DNA from: Flagellimonas algicola
GTDB lineage: Bacteria > Bacteroidota > Bacteroidia > Flavobacteriales > Flavobacteriaceae
NCBI RefSeq assembly: GCF_005937185.1
Contig: NZ_VCNI01000001.1
Location: forward strand, 1,174,657 to 1,238,656
Reading direction: 5' to 3'
DNA: 64,000 bases
In this document: piece after piece, positions 53,543 through 63,800 of the stretch
How positions within the stretch are numbered: the first letter of the stretch is position 1
How the letters are laid out: the number at the start of each line of letters is the position of its first letter
Made by a program: the position numbers and the translations under genes
The notes under the pieces: model-generated
Database searches by the model: none
Told to the model about the DNA's origin: nothing
The model's input: the letters and a program-made list of their open reading frames with translations, nothing else

Positions 53543-55705
53543 TTAGAGGTTGTCCAACTGGTTGCTTTTACCATCGTTGCTGATGGTCCAAAAGAAACCG
53601 ACAAAGAAAAATTGGTCTGCTGCCGGAGTAATGGCACGCCTATCAAAAATGCCATTCATATTGGGAGCATTGGCGTACTGATAGTCACTAATGTTCTTGA
53701 ATCCCAATACATTATTGACCGAAAAGTACAGGATCTTCTGCTGATCGATCAAATAGGCCCAATTAAAGCTTAGATTGTTGAAAGACTTTGTCTTTTCAGC
53801 CAAAAATTCTGCTGTGTTAGGATTGTCATAGGGTCTACCTGATCCGTAGGAATAGGACAACCCCACTTGAGAGCGAAGTTTGGTGATAAAATATTTGGTT
53901 ACAACAGACAAGCTATGCTTTGGGGCAAAATTAGGAGTGGCCAGCTCCTCAAAATTTCGATAATCTCGTTGGGTGTCCAAATACGAATAGGAAATCCAAT
54001 AATCCAACTGGCTTATACTCTTGTTGTCGCGCCAAAAAACATCCAGCCCAGTAGCGTAACCACTTCCGCTATTGCTAAAACTTGAGTTGAATTGTGGCAT
54101 ATTCGTGTCATATTTTATCAGGTTATCATAGTCCTTGTAATAAGCTTCTGCCCTAAATGTCTTTCCATCCCCGACCCTTTGGTAATTTAAAATGTAATGT
54201 GAGGTTTTTTCAGAACCAAGTAGCTGACCGTATTTAACCACTTCGGTAAGTGGGTTTTGATAAAAATCCCCGTAAGCCAGTGAAAATTGACCCTTATCTC
54301 CAGGTTTATAGGCTAGGGACACTCTTGGCATCAATTCAAAGGCATTTAGTAAAGAACTATACTCTACCCTAGCTCCCAATTTCATGGCAAACTGATTGCT
54401 AAGAAAAATATCCGCTTCGGTGAAACCTGCCCACAACCGATCTTGATATTCATTGTTGAACGTGGTGTTCTCTGGAGTACTGAAAGTTTCATCATAATTC
54501 ATAGCGAAGAACTCCGATCCTATATTGAGATTGAACCTACTGCTAAAGTTCTTGTGGGCTTTTACCTTTACATGTGAAGCCGTTTCTTTGGTTTCGACGA
54601 CATTTTCCTGCAGTCCAATGGAATTGGTATCCCAAGAAATAGCTGCCCCGGTGGACAGGCTCCAATCGTTTTCAAAGTAATGCTTATAGGAAGAATTGAA
54701 ATATAGATTGTTGTTCTTAAGCCCAAATTGTACAAAATCTTCATAATTAATATCTTCTTGTTCTATGTCCAAATCGGCATGGTTAAATCCAGTATACAGC
54801 TTGAACATACTCTTATTCCCTTTGCTTCTAAAGACAGCCTCTCCGGAAATGGATTCATAAGGACTATTCCATTGAACGCCCTGATCGGAAGGGATCAAGG
54901 CCTCATAAGGAGAAAGATTAATATAAGACGTGTTGATGCTCAAGGACTCATCTCCCCAGATTTTGGTATGCCCCACTCCTCCTCCAACAGACATTACGGA
55001 TATATCCGTTTTATCCTGAACCGGAACATCGGTGGTATTTAATAACAACACACTGGACAATGCCTGACCATATTCAGCGGAGTATCCTCCCGTACTAAAA
55101 GTGATTCCCTTAAAGAGAAAAGGCGAAAATCTACCGCGGGTAGGAATGTTGTTCGCCGTGGCGTTAAAGGGTTGAAACACCCGAAGACCGTCTATAAAAA
55201 CTTGGGTCTCCCCAGCTTCGCCCCCCCGTACAAATAATCGACCATCTTCATTGACGGTTGTAGTACCTGGTAAAGTCTGTAAAGCGGCTACAAAATCCCC
55301 GGCGGCACCTGCCGTGGTGACGATATCCAACGGTTTCAATACAGATACTTTGGAATTATCCCCAGCTTCAAAAGTCCCTGCGGTCAATGTTACCCCTGTC
55401 AACGCATTTATGGATTCGGCCAAACTGATTTTCAAATTCGTAAAGTAGCTCACATCCCCAACTTCATAGTGGGGATCATAAGTCAACATGGAAATTACCA
55501 AGGTTTGGGTTCCAGTTTCTGTGGTTTCAAAACTAAAGGAACCATCTTCTCCGGTAGATGCACCATCGTACGTACCCTCCAAATACACATTGGCTCCAAC
55601 GATAGGTTCATTTCTGGAATCGGTAACCAAACCTGATAAAGTGGTCTGACCGAAAATGGTGGCCAGGTTAAACAAAAAAAGAAAAGTTAGCAGTTGATTT
55701 TTCAT
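53543..55705 (-). CDS. TonB-dependent receptor with carboxypeptidase-like N-terminal domain
   Basis: 720 residues. Signal peptide about 1-19 (ending in IFGQ), regulatory-like beta-sandwich (about 20-105, TLSGLVTDSRNEPIVGANVY), plug (about 115-225; DIVTTAGAAGDFVAALQTLPG, LFVRGGEAGETQVFIDGLR) and a beta-barrel. The C-terminus (FFVGFFWTISNDGKSNQLDNL) lacks the usual final aromatic and extends past the last strand. No SusD-like or transport partner is next to it, so it appears to stand alone. Ligand unknown. Confidence 0.92.
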   Translation of the reverse strand: MKNQLLTFLFLFNLATIFGQTTLSGLVTDSRNEPIVGANVYLEGTYDGASTGEDGSFSFETTETGTQTLVISMLTYDPHYEVGDVSYFTNLKISLAESINALTGVTLTAGTFEAGDNSKVSVLKPLDIVTTAGAAGDFVAALQTLPGTTTVNEDGRLFVRGGEAGETQVFIDGLRVFQPFNATANNIPTRGRFSPFLFKGITFSTGGYSAEYGQALSSVLLLNTTDVPVQDKTDISVMSVGGGVGHTKIWGDESLSINTSYINLSPYEALIPSDQGVQWNSPYESISGEAVFRSKGNKSMFKLYTGFNHADLDIEQEDINYEDFVQFGLKNNNLYFNSSYKHYFENDWSLSTGAAISWDTNSIGLQENVVETKETASHVKVKAHKNFSSRFNLNIGSEFFAMNYDETFSTPENTTFNNEYQDRLWAGFTEADIFLSNQFAMKLGARVEYSSLLNAFELMPRVSLAYKPGDKGQFSLAYGDFYQNPLTEVVKYGQLLGSEKTSHYILNYQRVGDGKTFRAEAYYKDYDNLIKYDTNMPQFNSSFSNSGSGYATGLDVFWRDNKSISQLDYWISYSYLDTQRDYRNFEELATPNFAPKHSLSVVTKYFITKLRSQVGLSYSYGSGRPYDNPNTAEFLAEKTKSFNNLSFNWAYLIDQQKILYFSVNNVLGFKNISDYQYANAPNMNGIFDRRAITPAADQFFFVGFFWTISNDGKSNQLDNL

Positions 55706-55853
55706 GACTGTTCGTTATTTGATGCCACAAAATTGTCACTGTGCCTTTTTATAAACCAATCGGCAATACCCAATTGTAGAATTTTAGGGACGAACTGCTG
55801 TATGCCCATTTAGGAGAATGTTGGAATGCTAATTCCCGGGATTAACCGCTTTA

Positions 55854-55885
55854 TTTTGACCGTATTGGTTTTAGCGTTAAATTTA
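55854..55885 (+). promoter_or_regulatory. Promoter of the hybrid kinase-cyclase gene
   Basis: TTTTG (55854-55858), 19 bases, TAAATTTA (55878-55885), one mismatch from TAnnTTTG. It predicts a leader of about 28 bases to the ATC codon at 55918, supporting that codon as the translation start. Confidence 0.55.
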
Positions 55886-55917
55886 AGTAGCTGTTAATCA
55901 ACCTTTAAACCACAATC

Positions 55918-58900
55918 ATCAAAAAGTACTGTTCCATAACCTTGGTATTGTTCCTTCTGGCACTTGGGCTACGGGGACAAGAAATTGCCATTGATAGCCT
56001 GCAGCGGATCTATCCTAATGCAGTCTCAGACTCTGCCCGCATCGGTATCTTAAAAAACATTTCTTGGGAATACATCAATAATCGTGGTAACCCTGATCTG
56101 GCCAAAAAGCACATCGATAGTTTTTATCATATTAGTAAAAGAGCCCGTATAGATTGGGGAGTTTCCCTTGCCAATTACCAATATGCCGTATTGGAAAGAC
56201 AAAAAGGGAATTACAATACCGCCCTTACCTATATTGAAAAATTTCTAGATTATACCCGAACTATAGATAAACCTTTTTCCCTTGCTAATGGAATGTACCA
56301 GAAAGCCGTCATCCTTGATGACCTTGGGAGTTCTGAAAAAAGTCTTGAAATTTATTACGACATTCTCAAAATCTACGAGACCCATGATGATTCCTTTAGT
56401 GTGGCAACCACCTTAAATGCTATTGGCGAGGTCCTTAAAAACTCTGGGAAAAAGTCCGAAGCCATGGATTCCTATAACAAGGCGTTATCCATTTATACCA
56501 ACTTAGGGGACAAAACGGAAATGGCGAACTGCCTTTTCAATATTGGAGATACCCACATGCAATTAAAAGATTACGACCAAGCTCTTAATTACTTTGAAAA
56601 GGCATTGGACTTAGATATAGAGACCAATAGTGAGTGGGGACAAGCCTATGATTATGAGGCCTTGGGCAAGGTCTATGCTTTCCAGAAAAAACATACCCAA
56701 TCTTTAGAATTTCATGACAAAGCCATTAGGTTAAGAAAAAAATTGGGGCTTCAGAAAGAATTATCCTTGAGTTACACTCAAATTGGAGCCGTAAATCTGG
56801 AAATGAAGAACTATGCCAAAGCAGAAACGAATCTAATCACGGCCATAACTATTGCCGAAGAAATTGGAGCCAAATCCGAGTTGCAAACCAACTATGATTT
56901 GCTTTCCCAACTTTATGAAAATACAGGGGATTACCAGCAAGCCCTGATCTTTAAAAATAAGTTTGTCACTGTAAAGGACAGCCTCTTCAATACCGAAAAA
57001 TCCAAGCAAATAGAGGAACTACAAGTACGATTTGATACGGAGAAGAAGCAAGATGCCATTGCAGCTTTGGAAAAGGATGCTGAAATCAACGACCTCAAAC
57101 TCAAACAGCAAACCACATTAAGAAACATCATCATTGGTGTTTCCGTAGCGGGCTTCCTGGTGCTTCTTTTTGTTTTTAACCGCTACAAACATGCACAGCG
57201 TGTAAAACAGGCCGATCAGGAAAAGAAAAGGGTCATTGAAGCAGAACGGAAAAGAACCGAAATAGAAAAACAGCGCGTTGCGGAACTCCAGAAAATTGAT
57301 ATCCTCAAGGACGAGTTCCTCGCCAATACTTCCCACGAGCTGCGAACCCCATTAGTTGGTATCATTGGGCTTACGGAATCCTTAAAGGATGGGATTGCAG
57401 GAAAGCTTCCAAAAACCGCCATGGATAACCTGGATATGATTGCCAATAGTGGTAGAAGATTGTCCCATTTGGTAAACGATATTTTGGATTTTTCCAAACT
57501 AAAGAACCAGGATTTGGAGCTTGCCTTACGCCCCGTGGATGTTCATGGAATATCCAATATTGTTTTGCAACTTTCCCAACCGTTGCTACAAGACAAAAAA
57601 ATAAAGCTCATCAATTCTATCCCCAAAGAGATTCCTTTGGTTGATGCCGATGAAAACCGCCTACAGCAGATTTTGCACAATCTCATCGGTAATGCCATCA
57701 AATTTACTCCAAAGGGATATATCACCCTTCTCGCAGAAACTAAAAAGGAGATGCTGTCCATTATTGTTTCCGATACGGGAATTGGAATTCCAGAGGACAA
57801 ACTTGAAACCATTTTTAATTCCTTTGAACAAGGGGACGGTTCCACCCAAAGGGAATATGGGGGCACAGGCCTTGGTCTCTCGGTCACCAAACAATTGGTA
57901 GAACTTCATGGAGGCACTATTGAAGCAACTTCTGAACAAGGCAAGGGTTCCATTTTTACGTTTGCCCTGCCATTGAGCAAAACCAAACGAAAGGAGCTAA
58001 ATAAGAAAAACAAATCCACCTTGGATTTTGTTCAAAATTTGAACAGTTACAAGGAAGTGGAAAATATCAAAACAACACAGCTTGATCCCAATCGAGAATC
58101 CATAAAGATTCTGGTAGTGGATGACGAGCCCGTGAACCGACGTGTTTTGGAAAACCATTTAACCATGGCCGGATATACCGTAGTGGAGGTAAGTTCGGGC
58201 AAAGAGGCTTTGAAGGTCATGGAATCAGAAACCCCATTCAACCTAATTCTCCTGGATGTAATGATGCCCGGTTTATCCGGATATGAGGTCTGTAAAAAAA
58301 TCAGGGAGGACTTTCCAGCAAGTGAATTGCCCATCATTCTTTTAACCGCTAAAAATAGGGTCAATGAGTTGGTGACAGGATTTGATGCAGGAGCTAACGA
58401 TTACTTGACCAAACCTTTTTCCAAAAATGAGCTGCTAAGTCGCATCAAAACGCATATCAATCTGAATACTATCCATCGTGCTACCTCCAAATTTGTCCCG
58501 ATGGAATTTGTACATTCCGTAGGAAAAGATTCTATTACAGATGTAAAACTTGGCGATCATATAGAAAAAAAGGTTACCGTGCTGTTTAGCGATATCCGGG
58601 ATTATACTCCTTTGGCGGAAACCATGACCCCGGCACAAAATTTCAAATTCGTCAATGCATACGTTGGTAGGATGGGGCCAATAATCAAGGAAAACCTGGG
58701 CTTTGTAAACCAATATTTGGGCGATGGTATTATGGCCCTCTTCCCAGAAAATGCAGAGAACGCCCTTGATGCGGCAATAGAAATGCAGCGCACCCTGGCG
58801 CTGTACAACAAGCGAAGAGTGGAAGAAAAGGGATATCAACCCTTAACTGTGGGTATGGGATTGCATTCAGGCCCGCTAGTTATGGGAATCATAGGAGATT

Positions 58901-59343
58901 CTAAAAGAAACGACCCCGCCGTAATTGCCGACACGGTAAACAGTGGTGCCCGGGTGGAGGGGGTTACCAAGCACTATGGTGCCAACATAATCATTAGTGA
59001 AAGTTGCCTGAAGTCTATGAAGGACTCCAGTGGTTTTAATTTTAGATATCTTGGCAAGGTAAAGGTAAAGGGCAAGCAAAAAGCCATGGGAATTTACGAG
59101 TGCATAGATGGTGATAGTATTTCCAGTATCTCCCTAAAACTGGAGACCCTTAAAGACTACAAAAAAGGGATTAAACTGTTTTTTGACCAAAAATTTGAAG
59201 AAGCCACCGAAGCTTTTGAGGAAGTGCTATCCAAAAATCCGAATGACTCCGTAGTTCAATATTTTCAGAACAAAGCTAGCATCTATGCCATTTCCGGGGC
59301 GCCAGGTAATTGGCAGTCCGTGACACAGATGCATGAAAAATGA
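55918..59343 (+). CDS. TPR sensor histidine kinase - receiver - class III cyclase fusion; start codon apparently ATC
   Basis: About 1141 residues. From ATC 55918 the chain reads IKKYCSITLVLFLLALGLRG, a complete signal peptide with a basic n-region; the first ordinary start, TTG at 55942, would remove that n-region. Domains: periplasmic TPR repeats (about 30-370), coiled coil and one transmembrane helix (IIIGVSVAGFLVLLFVFNRY, about 403-422), kinase with His473 in SHELRTPLVGI, ATPase (NAIKFTPKG, DTGIGIPED, GGTGLGLSV), receiver with Asp780 in LLDVMMPG and Lys in LTKPFS, class III cyclase (about 880-1060; VLFSDIRDYT, YLGDGIMALF) and a short C-terminal TPR. The purine-contacting Lys position is Gln932. 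The gene could convert a periplasmic signal into phosphorylation-controlled cyclic nucleotide synthesis. Confidence 0.88.
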   Translation: MKKYCSITLVLFLLALGLRGQEIAIDSLQRIYPNAVSDSARIGILKNISWEYINNRGNPDLAKKHIDSFYHISKRARIDWGVSLANYQYAVLERQKGNYNTALTYIEKFLDYTRTIDKPFSLANGMYQKAVILDDLGSSEKSLEIYYDILKIYETHDDSFSVATTLNAIGEVLKNSGKKSEAMDSYNKALSIYTNLGDKTEMANCLFNIGDTHMQLKDYDQALNYFEKALDLDIETNSEWGQAYDYEALGKVYAFQKKHTQSLEFHDKAIRLRKKLGLQKELSLSYTQIGAVNLEMKNYAKAETNLITAITIAEEIGAKSELQTNYDLLSQLYENTGDYQQALIFKNKFVTVKDSLFNTEKSKQIEELQVRFDTEKKQDAIAALEKDAEINDLKLKQQTTLRNIIIGVSVAGFLVLLFVFNRYKHAQRVKQADQEKKRVIEAERKRTEIEKQRVAELQKIDILKDEFLANTSHELRTPLVGIIGLTESLKDGIAGKLPKTAMDNLDMIANSGRRLSHLVNDILDFSKLKNQDLELALRPVDVHGISNIVLQLSQPLLQDKKIKLINSIPKEIPLVDADENRLQQILHNLIGNAIKFTPKGYITLLAETKKEMLSIIVSDTGIGIPEDKLETIFNSFEQGDGSTQREYGGTGLGLSVTKQLVELHGGTIEATSEQGKGSIFTFALPLSKTKRKELNKKNKSTLDFVQNLNSYKEVENIKTTQLDPNRESIKILVVDDEPVNRRVLENHLTMAGYTVVEVSSGKEALKVMESETPFNLILLDVMMPGLSGYEVCKKIREDFPASELPIILLTAKNRVNELVTGFDAGANDYLTKPFSKNELLSRIKTHINLNTIHRATSKFVPMEFVHSVGKDSITDVKLGDHIEKKVTVLFSDIRDYTPLAETMTPAQNFKFVNAYVGRMGPIIKENLGFVNQYLGDGIMALFPENAENALDAAIEMQRTLALYNKRRVEEKGYQPLTVGMGLHSGPLVMGIIGDSKRNDPAVIADTVNSGARVEGVTKHYGANIIISESCLKSMKDSSGFNFRYLGKVKVKGKQKAMGIYECIDGDSISSISLKLETLKDYKKGIKLFFDQKFEEATEAFEEVLSKNPNDSVVQYFQNKASIYAISGAPGNWQSVTQMHEK

Positions 59344-59355
59344 TTTTGGAATCCC

Positions 59356-60846
59356 CTATTTCCATGGCAATACAATAGTGGTCCCAGATTTGCCAGACTT
59401 AAGTCTTCCCAGATGATAGACAACCAAAGAGTCCTCTGGGAACTCCTCCCTAATTTGCTGAAAAAGTTCCATAGCTTTTAGGTCATTCTTTTGCATCACC
59501 CCAAAAGCTTTAAGATAGGCCTGTACGTTGGAGGAGTCCATATCTTCTTTTGATAAGGGTTCAAAGGTAGCCACCGGTTTGGATTTTCCCTTGAGAAGCA
59601 GAGATCCAATTGGCCTCCCTACAAAATTGGGGCATTGTTCCACGGTGGTTTCACTAACACATACACGTGTCCCCAATTGCTTGTTTGCGCTTTCTAGACG
59701 TGCCGCCACATTTATTGCATCACCCAGGGCCCTATAATCCAATTGGTTTTTCCCACCAATATTTCCAATGATTACAGTTCCTGTATTCACCCCAATACGT
59801 GTACGTCCCAAATCCAGTCCTTGTTGTTTTTTCTCTTGGGCAAATGCTTGTGCATATTGGTCCATTTCCAAGGCACAGGCCACTGCCCTTGTGGCATGAT
59901 CTTTTTGTACCACAGGGGCCGAAAACATAACAGCTAGGGCATCGCCCACTATTTTGGAAACTGTACCCTCGTGTTTAAAAACTATGGCAATCATACCTTC
60001 AAAATATTCGTTGAGATAGGCCACTAATGTTGATGGATCGGATTGCTCAACTAGGGTGGTAAATCCGACCAAATCCGTAAAAATAAAAGTGCACTCCCTT
60101 CGCTCCCCGCCCAACTTCAAATCTTCGGGATTGCTGATTAAGTGGTCCACCAAATTCGGAGAAACATAGGCCGAAAAAGCATCTTTGATCCATTGATTTT
60201 TGCTTTCCAACAAAGTGAGTGCCAAATTTTTCTCTCCTACAAAATAACGCAACACTATAAAGGTTGTTAGCGACATACCGGCAATGTTCATGGCAAAGAA
60301 CACCAAGACAACTTGATTGGGCAACGCACTTGAAAATGGAATATTTCCTTCCAAGAAAACTCCTGAAACCAACAAAAACAGATAAACCACAAACCATCTA
60401 ACTGCCTCCTTTCTACCCTTGAAAACCAAAGCTCCCAACGGAGAAGTAAGGGACCACATCACTACAGCACTGGACGCCGCATAGCCGCCAAGGGCTATCA
60501 TCAAAAGAAACGGCAAAACGAGACTGAATGTTAATTGGCTTATCCGTAAAAAAGAAAAGCTTTTGGTCTTGGCAAATATGGAGATACTAACAAGGGAAGT
60601 CAGTGCATATAGCAAAGGAATACTACCGGCCAAGGGTTCATCAAAGTAAAAATAAATAGCTCCCCAAAGAATGGCCAAAATAGCCATGGTCCCTGCAAAT
60701 GCAATTAACAAAGTTTTCTGCAAACGTACTTCTTGGCTGTCATTGGCATCTGAACCAATTTGCCCTATCCGATTAAACAAGGAATTCAGCACGATTAAAA
60801 GAGTTGGATGGTTATCTGCCCTAGAAGATACCAAAAATAACGACAT
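59356..60846 (-). CDS. Membrane-bound class III adenylate cyclase
   Basis: 496 residues from ATG 60846; a TTG 24 bases further upstream is the only other start before the previous gene. About six transmembrane helices (residues about 45-220), then a cyclase domain (about 250-430): metal Asp in CTFIFTDLVGFTTLVEQ, purine Lys in VSKIVGDALAVMF, and LGDAINVAARLE with the second base-contacting Asp; NTGTVIIGNIGG completes the set. With Lys and Asp both present it fits adenylate specificity. The C-terminal 60 residues are helical and TPR-like (KAMELFQQIREEFPEDSLVV). Convergent with the kinase-cyclase gene, 12 bases between stops. Confidence 0.9.
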   Translation of the reverse strand: MSLFLVSSRADNHPTLLIVLNSLFNRIGQIGSDANDSQEVRLQKTLLIAFAGTMAILAILWGAIYFYFDEPLAGSIPLLYALTSLVSISIFAKTKSFSFLRISQLTFSLVLPFLLMIALGGYAASSAVVMWSLTSPLGALVFKGRKEAVRWFVVYLFLLVSGVFLEGNIPFSSALPNQVVLVFFAMNIAGMSLTTFIVLRYFVGEKNLALTLLESKNQWIKDAFSAYVSPNLVDHLISNPEDLKLGGERRECTFIFTDLVGFTTLVEQSDPSTLVAYLNEYFEGMIAIVFKHEGTVSKIVGDALAVMFSAPVVQKDHATRAVACALEMDQYAQAFAQEKKQQGLDLGRTRIGVNTGTVIIGNIGGKNQLDYRALGDAINVAARLESANKQLGTRVCVSETTVEQCPNFVGRPIGSLLLKGKSKPVATFEPLSKEDMDSSNVQAYLKAFGVMQKNDLKAMELFQQIREEFPEDSLVVYHLGRLKSGKSGTTIVLPWK

Positions 60847-60877
60847 GCGGTAGTTATTGAAAAGAACCAAGTTGTAA

Positions 60878-63800
60878 CTATCCTAACGGTTGCAGTACAA
60901 GCTCGCTATGTTCTCGGCATTCAAGACTCTTATAGCGAAAATAGCGATCATCAATGTTCTTTTGCGCTGTTTGCACAAAACCTTCCAAAAGATCCTGATG
61001 CATTTCAAATTGCAAACCAAATCTTTTCTCCATGCGTAAATAGTCCTGTATTGAAATGGTAGGTTTCCCAGAATCCAATTCCAAGGTATTTAATCCAACT
61101 GTTGTTCTGTTGGGATTGTTTCTATACAGCAACCATTGACCAGAAGCTACCGCCGCTTTATGGTATTGTGATGGATGACGCATATCAATTCCATGCGCAG
61201 GACTGTGGCAATATGCCAGAATTATGGACGGACCATCATGTTGCTCTGCTTCCAAAAATGCCTTTAACGTCTGTTCTTGATCAGCGCCAATGGCCACGGA
61301 AGCCACATATACATCTTCGTATCCCATGGCCAACATACCCAAGTCTTTCTTTTGTTTGAGTTTACCTTTAGCGGCAAACTTGGCGGAAGCTCCAAAAGGA
61401 GTTGCCTTGGACATTTGCCCTCCCGTATTGGAATACACCTCATTGTCCAAGACCAAAATGTTTACGTTTTTGCCCGAAGCCAACACATGATCTAATCCCC
61501 CGTAGCCAATATCATACGCCCATCCGTCCCCACCAACTATCCATACGGTTTGTTTAACCAAACTGTCCAGCAATTCCAAAAGCGCTCCTGCTTCGGGTCG
61601 TTCCAATGGAGATAAAGCTGCTCTCAATCTCTCTACACGTTGTCTTTGCAGAAAGATTTCAGCCTCTGTATTCTGCGATGCATTCAATATCGATTCCACC
61701 AAATCGGAATCAAGGACATCCACCAACTTAAGCAGTAAATTTTTAGCCTGTTTTTCCTGATAGTCCAAGGACAAGTGATAGCCCAGACCAAATTCTGCAT
61801 TGTCCTCAAACAAGGAGTTGGACCAGGCAGGTCCCCTACCCGCTGCATTTTTGGACCAGGGAGTGGTTGGTAAGGCTCCGCCAAAAATGGAACTGGCTCC
61901 GGTTGCATTGGCTACCAACATGCGATCACCAAACAACTGGGAAAGTAATCTAAGGTAAGGAGCTTCTCCACATCCGTCCACTCCCATGGGATATTTGAAC
62001 AAGGGTTCTTGCAACTGTTGTTGTGATACTTTGGTCGCATCAATTTTCGTGCGGTCCATTTCGGGAAGCGTGCTGAAAAATTCCCAATTTTCTCTCTCTT
62101 TTTCCATTTTGGACGGGTTGGCATTCATAACCAAAGCCTTTACTGGACAAGCGTCCACACAATTATTGCAGGATGTGCATTGTTCAGGATTTACTTGAAC
62201 CGTGTAATTGAGCAAATCCATTCCTTCCAGTTCCTCTAAAAATGGAATGGGCCTAAATCTTTGAGGTGCGTCTTTTAAATGGTCAACCTCATAAGCCTTT
62301 ATCCGCATTGCTCCTTGCGGACAGGCCATGCTACACGCACCACATTGCGTGCAAAGGTCGGTATCCCATATGGGGATTCCCTCTTTGGGATTTCTAACAA
62401 TATAGTTTGATGATCCACTTTCATAAGTCCCATCCACTGGCAGCATGCTTGTAGGAAGCTCGTTCCCGCGTCCCGCTAAAAGGCTACCTAAAAGTGTTTT
62501 GGCAAATTCTTCGTCTTCCTGGATAAATGCATACGCTTCAGTCGTGTCTTCAGTGGTATCCACTTGTACAAGACTATCCTTCAGTTCCATTGAAAACAAG
62601 CTGCTGGGAAAATCTTTTTTAATGGCAAGATGACACGCATGTAGCGCGGAGATTGTATATCCATTTACCATAAAGTTGGTAGGTAGTACTTTTAAATCAA
62701 TCAAGTATACTGCTACATTCTTCTCTTGGATTCGATGTCGTAATTTTGAAGGAAGGTCCGCCCAAAAGGACTCTGGTGAAAGCTCTGAATTCACAAGCAA
62801 GGTTCCTCCCCGGGCAATCCGCTGAAGTACATTATCTGACTTTAAAAATTGTATTGAATCGCAGGCAGCGAAGTCGGCATCCTGAATCAGGTAGGGAGCT
62901 TTAATCCTATGTTCTGACATACGTAAATTGGAAACACTCCTAGAACTTGATTTTTTATAATCACATTCGGTGTATCCCTGAATATAAGCATCTGTGCAAC
63001 TGCCCAGCAGCCTCATAGTTGAATTAAAATACACGGGGGTATCTGCACTCTTAGTTTCGTAAAACAAGGCTTGATCATATTTTCCCCGGATTTGCATTTC
63101 TTCATTGATCACAAGACTTGTATGGGTAACATCATCGGTTATTCCGACGGTAAAATTGTTTTTTGGTTTCCCGCATTTTAAGTTATTCACTATGGCTTTG
63201 ACCATGGAGGGTGTAAATTCCTTGGAACTAAGACCATAACGTCCACCTACCACTTTTGGGATTGTATTAAATTTGGTTCCCAAGGATTGGACCACAGATT
63301 GAAGCACATCCAAATACAGGGGTTCCCCCGTTGCACCTGATTCCTTGGTGCGATCCAGAACAGCGATAGCTTTGCAACTATCAGGAAGGCTCTGGATCAA
63401 ATGTTTGGTGCTAAAAGGCCTAAAAAGGCGCACTTTTACCAATCCTATTTTTTCCCCTTGGGCATTTAATTGGTTAATGGTTTCCTCCAGGGTTTCCGCG
63501 GCTGAAGCCATGGCAACAACCACTTGTTCTGCTTCTGGATGGCTTACATAATCAAATAAGCGATAATGCCTTCCTGTTAGTTTTGCAAATTCGTCCATTT
63601 GATCCTGAACAATTTGGGGGCAAGCGTCGTAATAAGGGTTAACGGCTTCCCTACTTTGAAAGAAAACATCAGGCCCTTGTGAAGTTCCCCGCACAAATGG
63701 ATTGTTGGGGTTGAGCGCCCTTTTCTTATGGGCACCAATAAGTTTTTTATTAATCATGTTATGAATCACATGATCATTGATCTTTTCAATTCTGGAGGTT

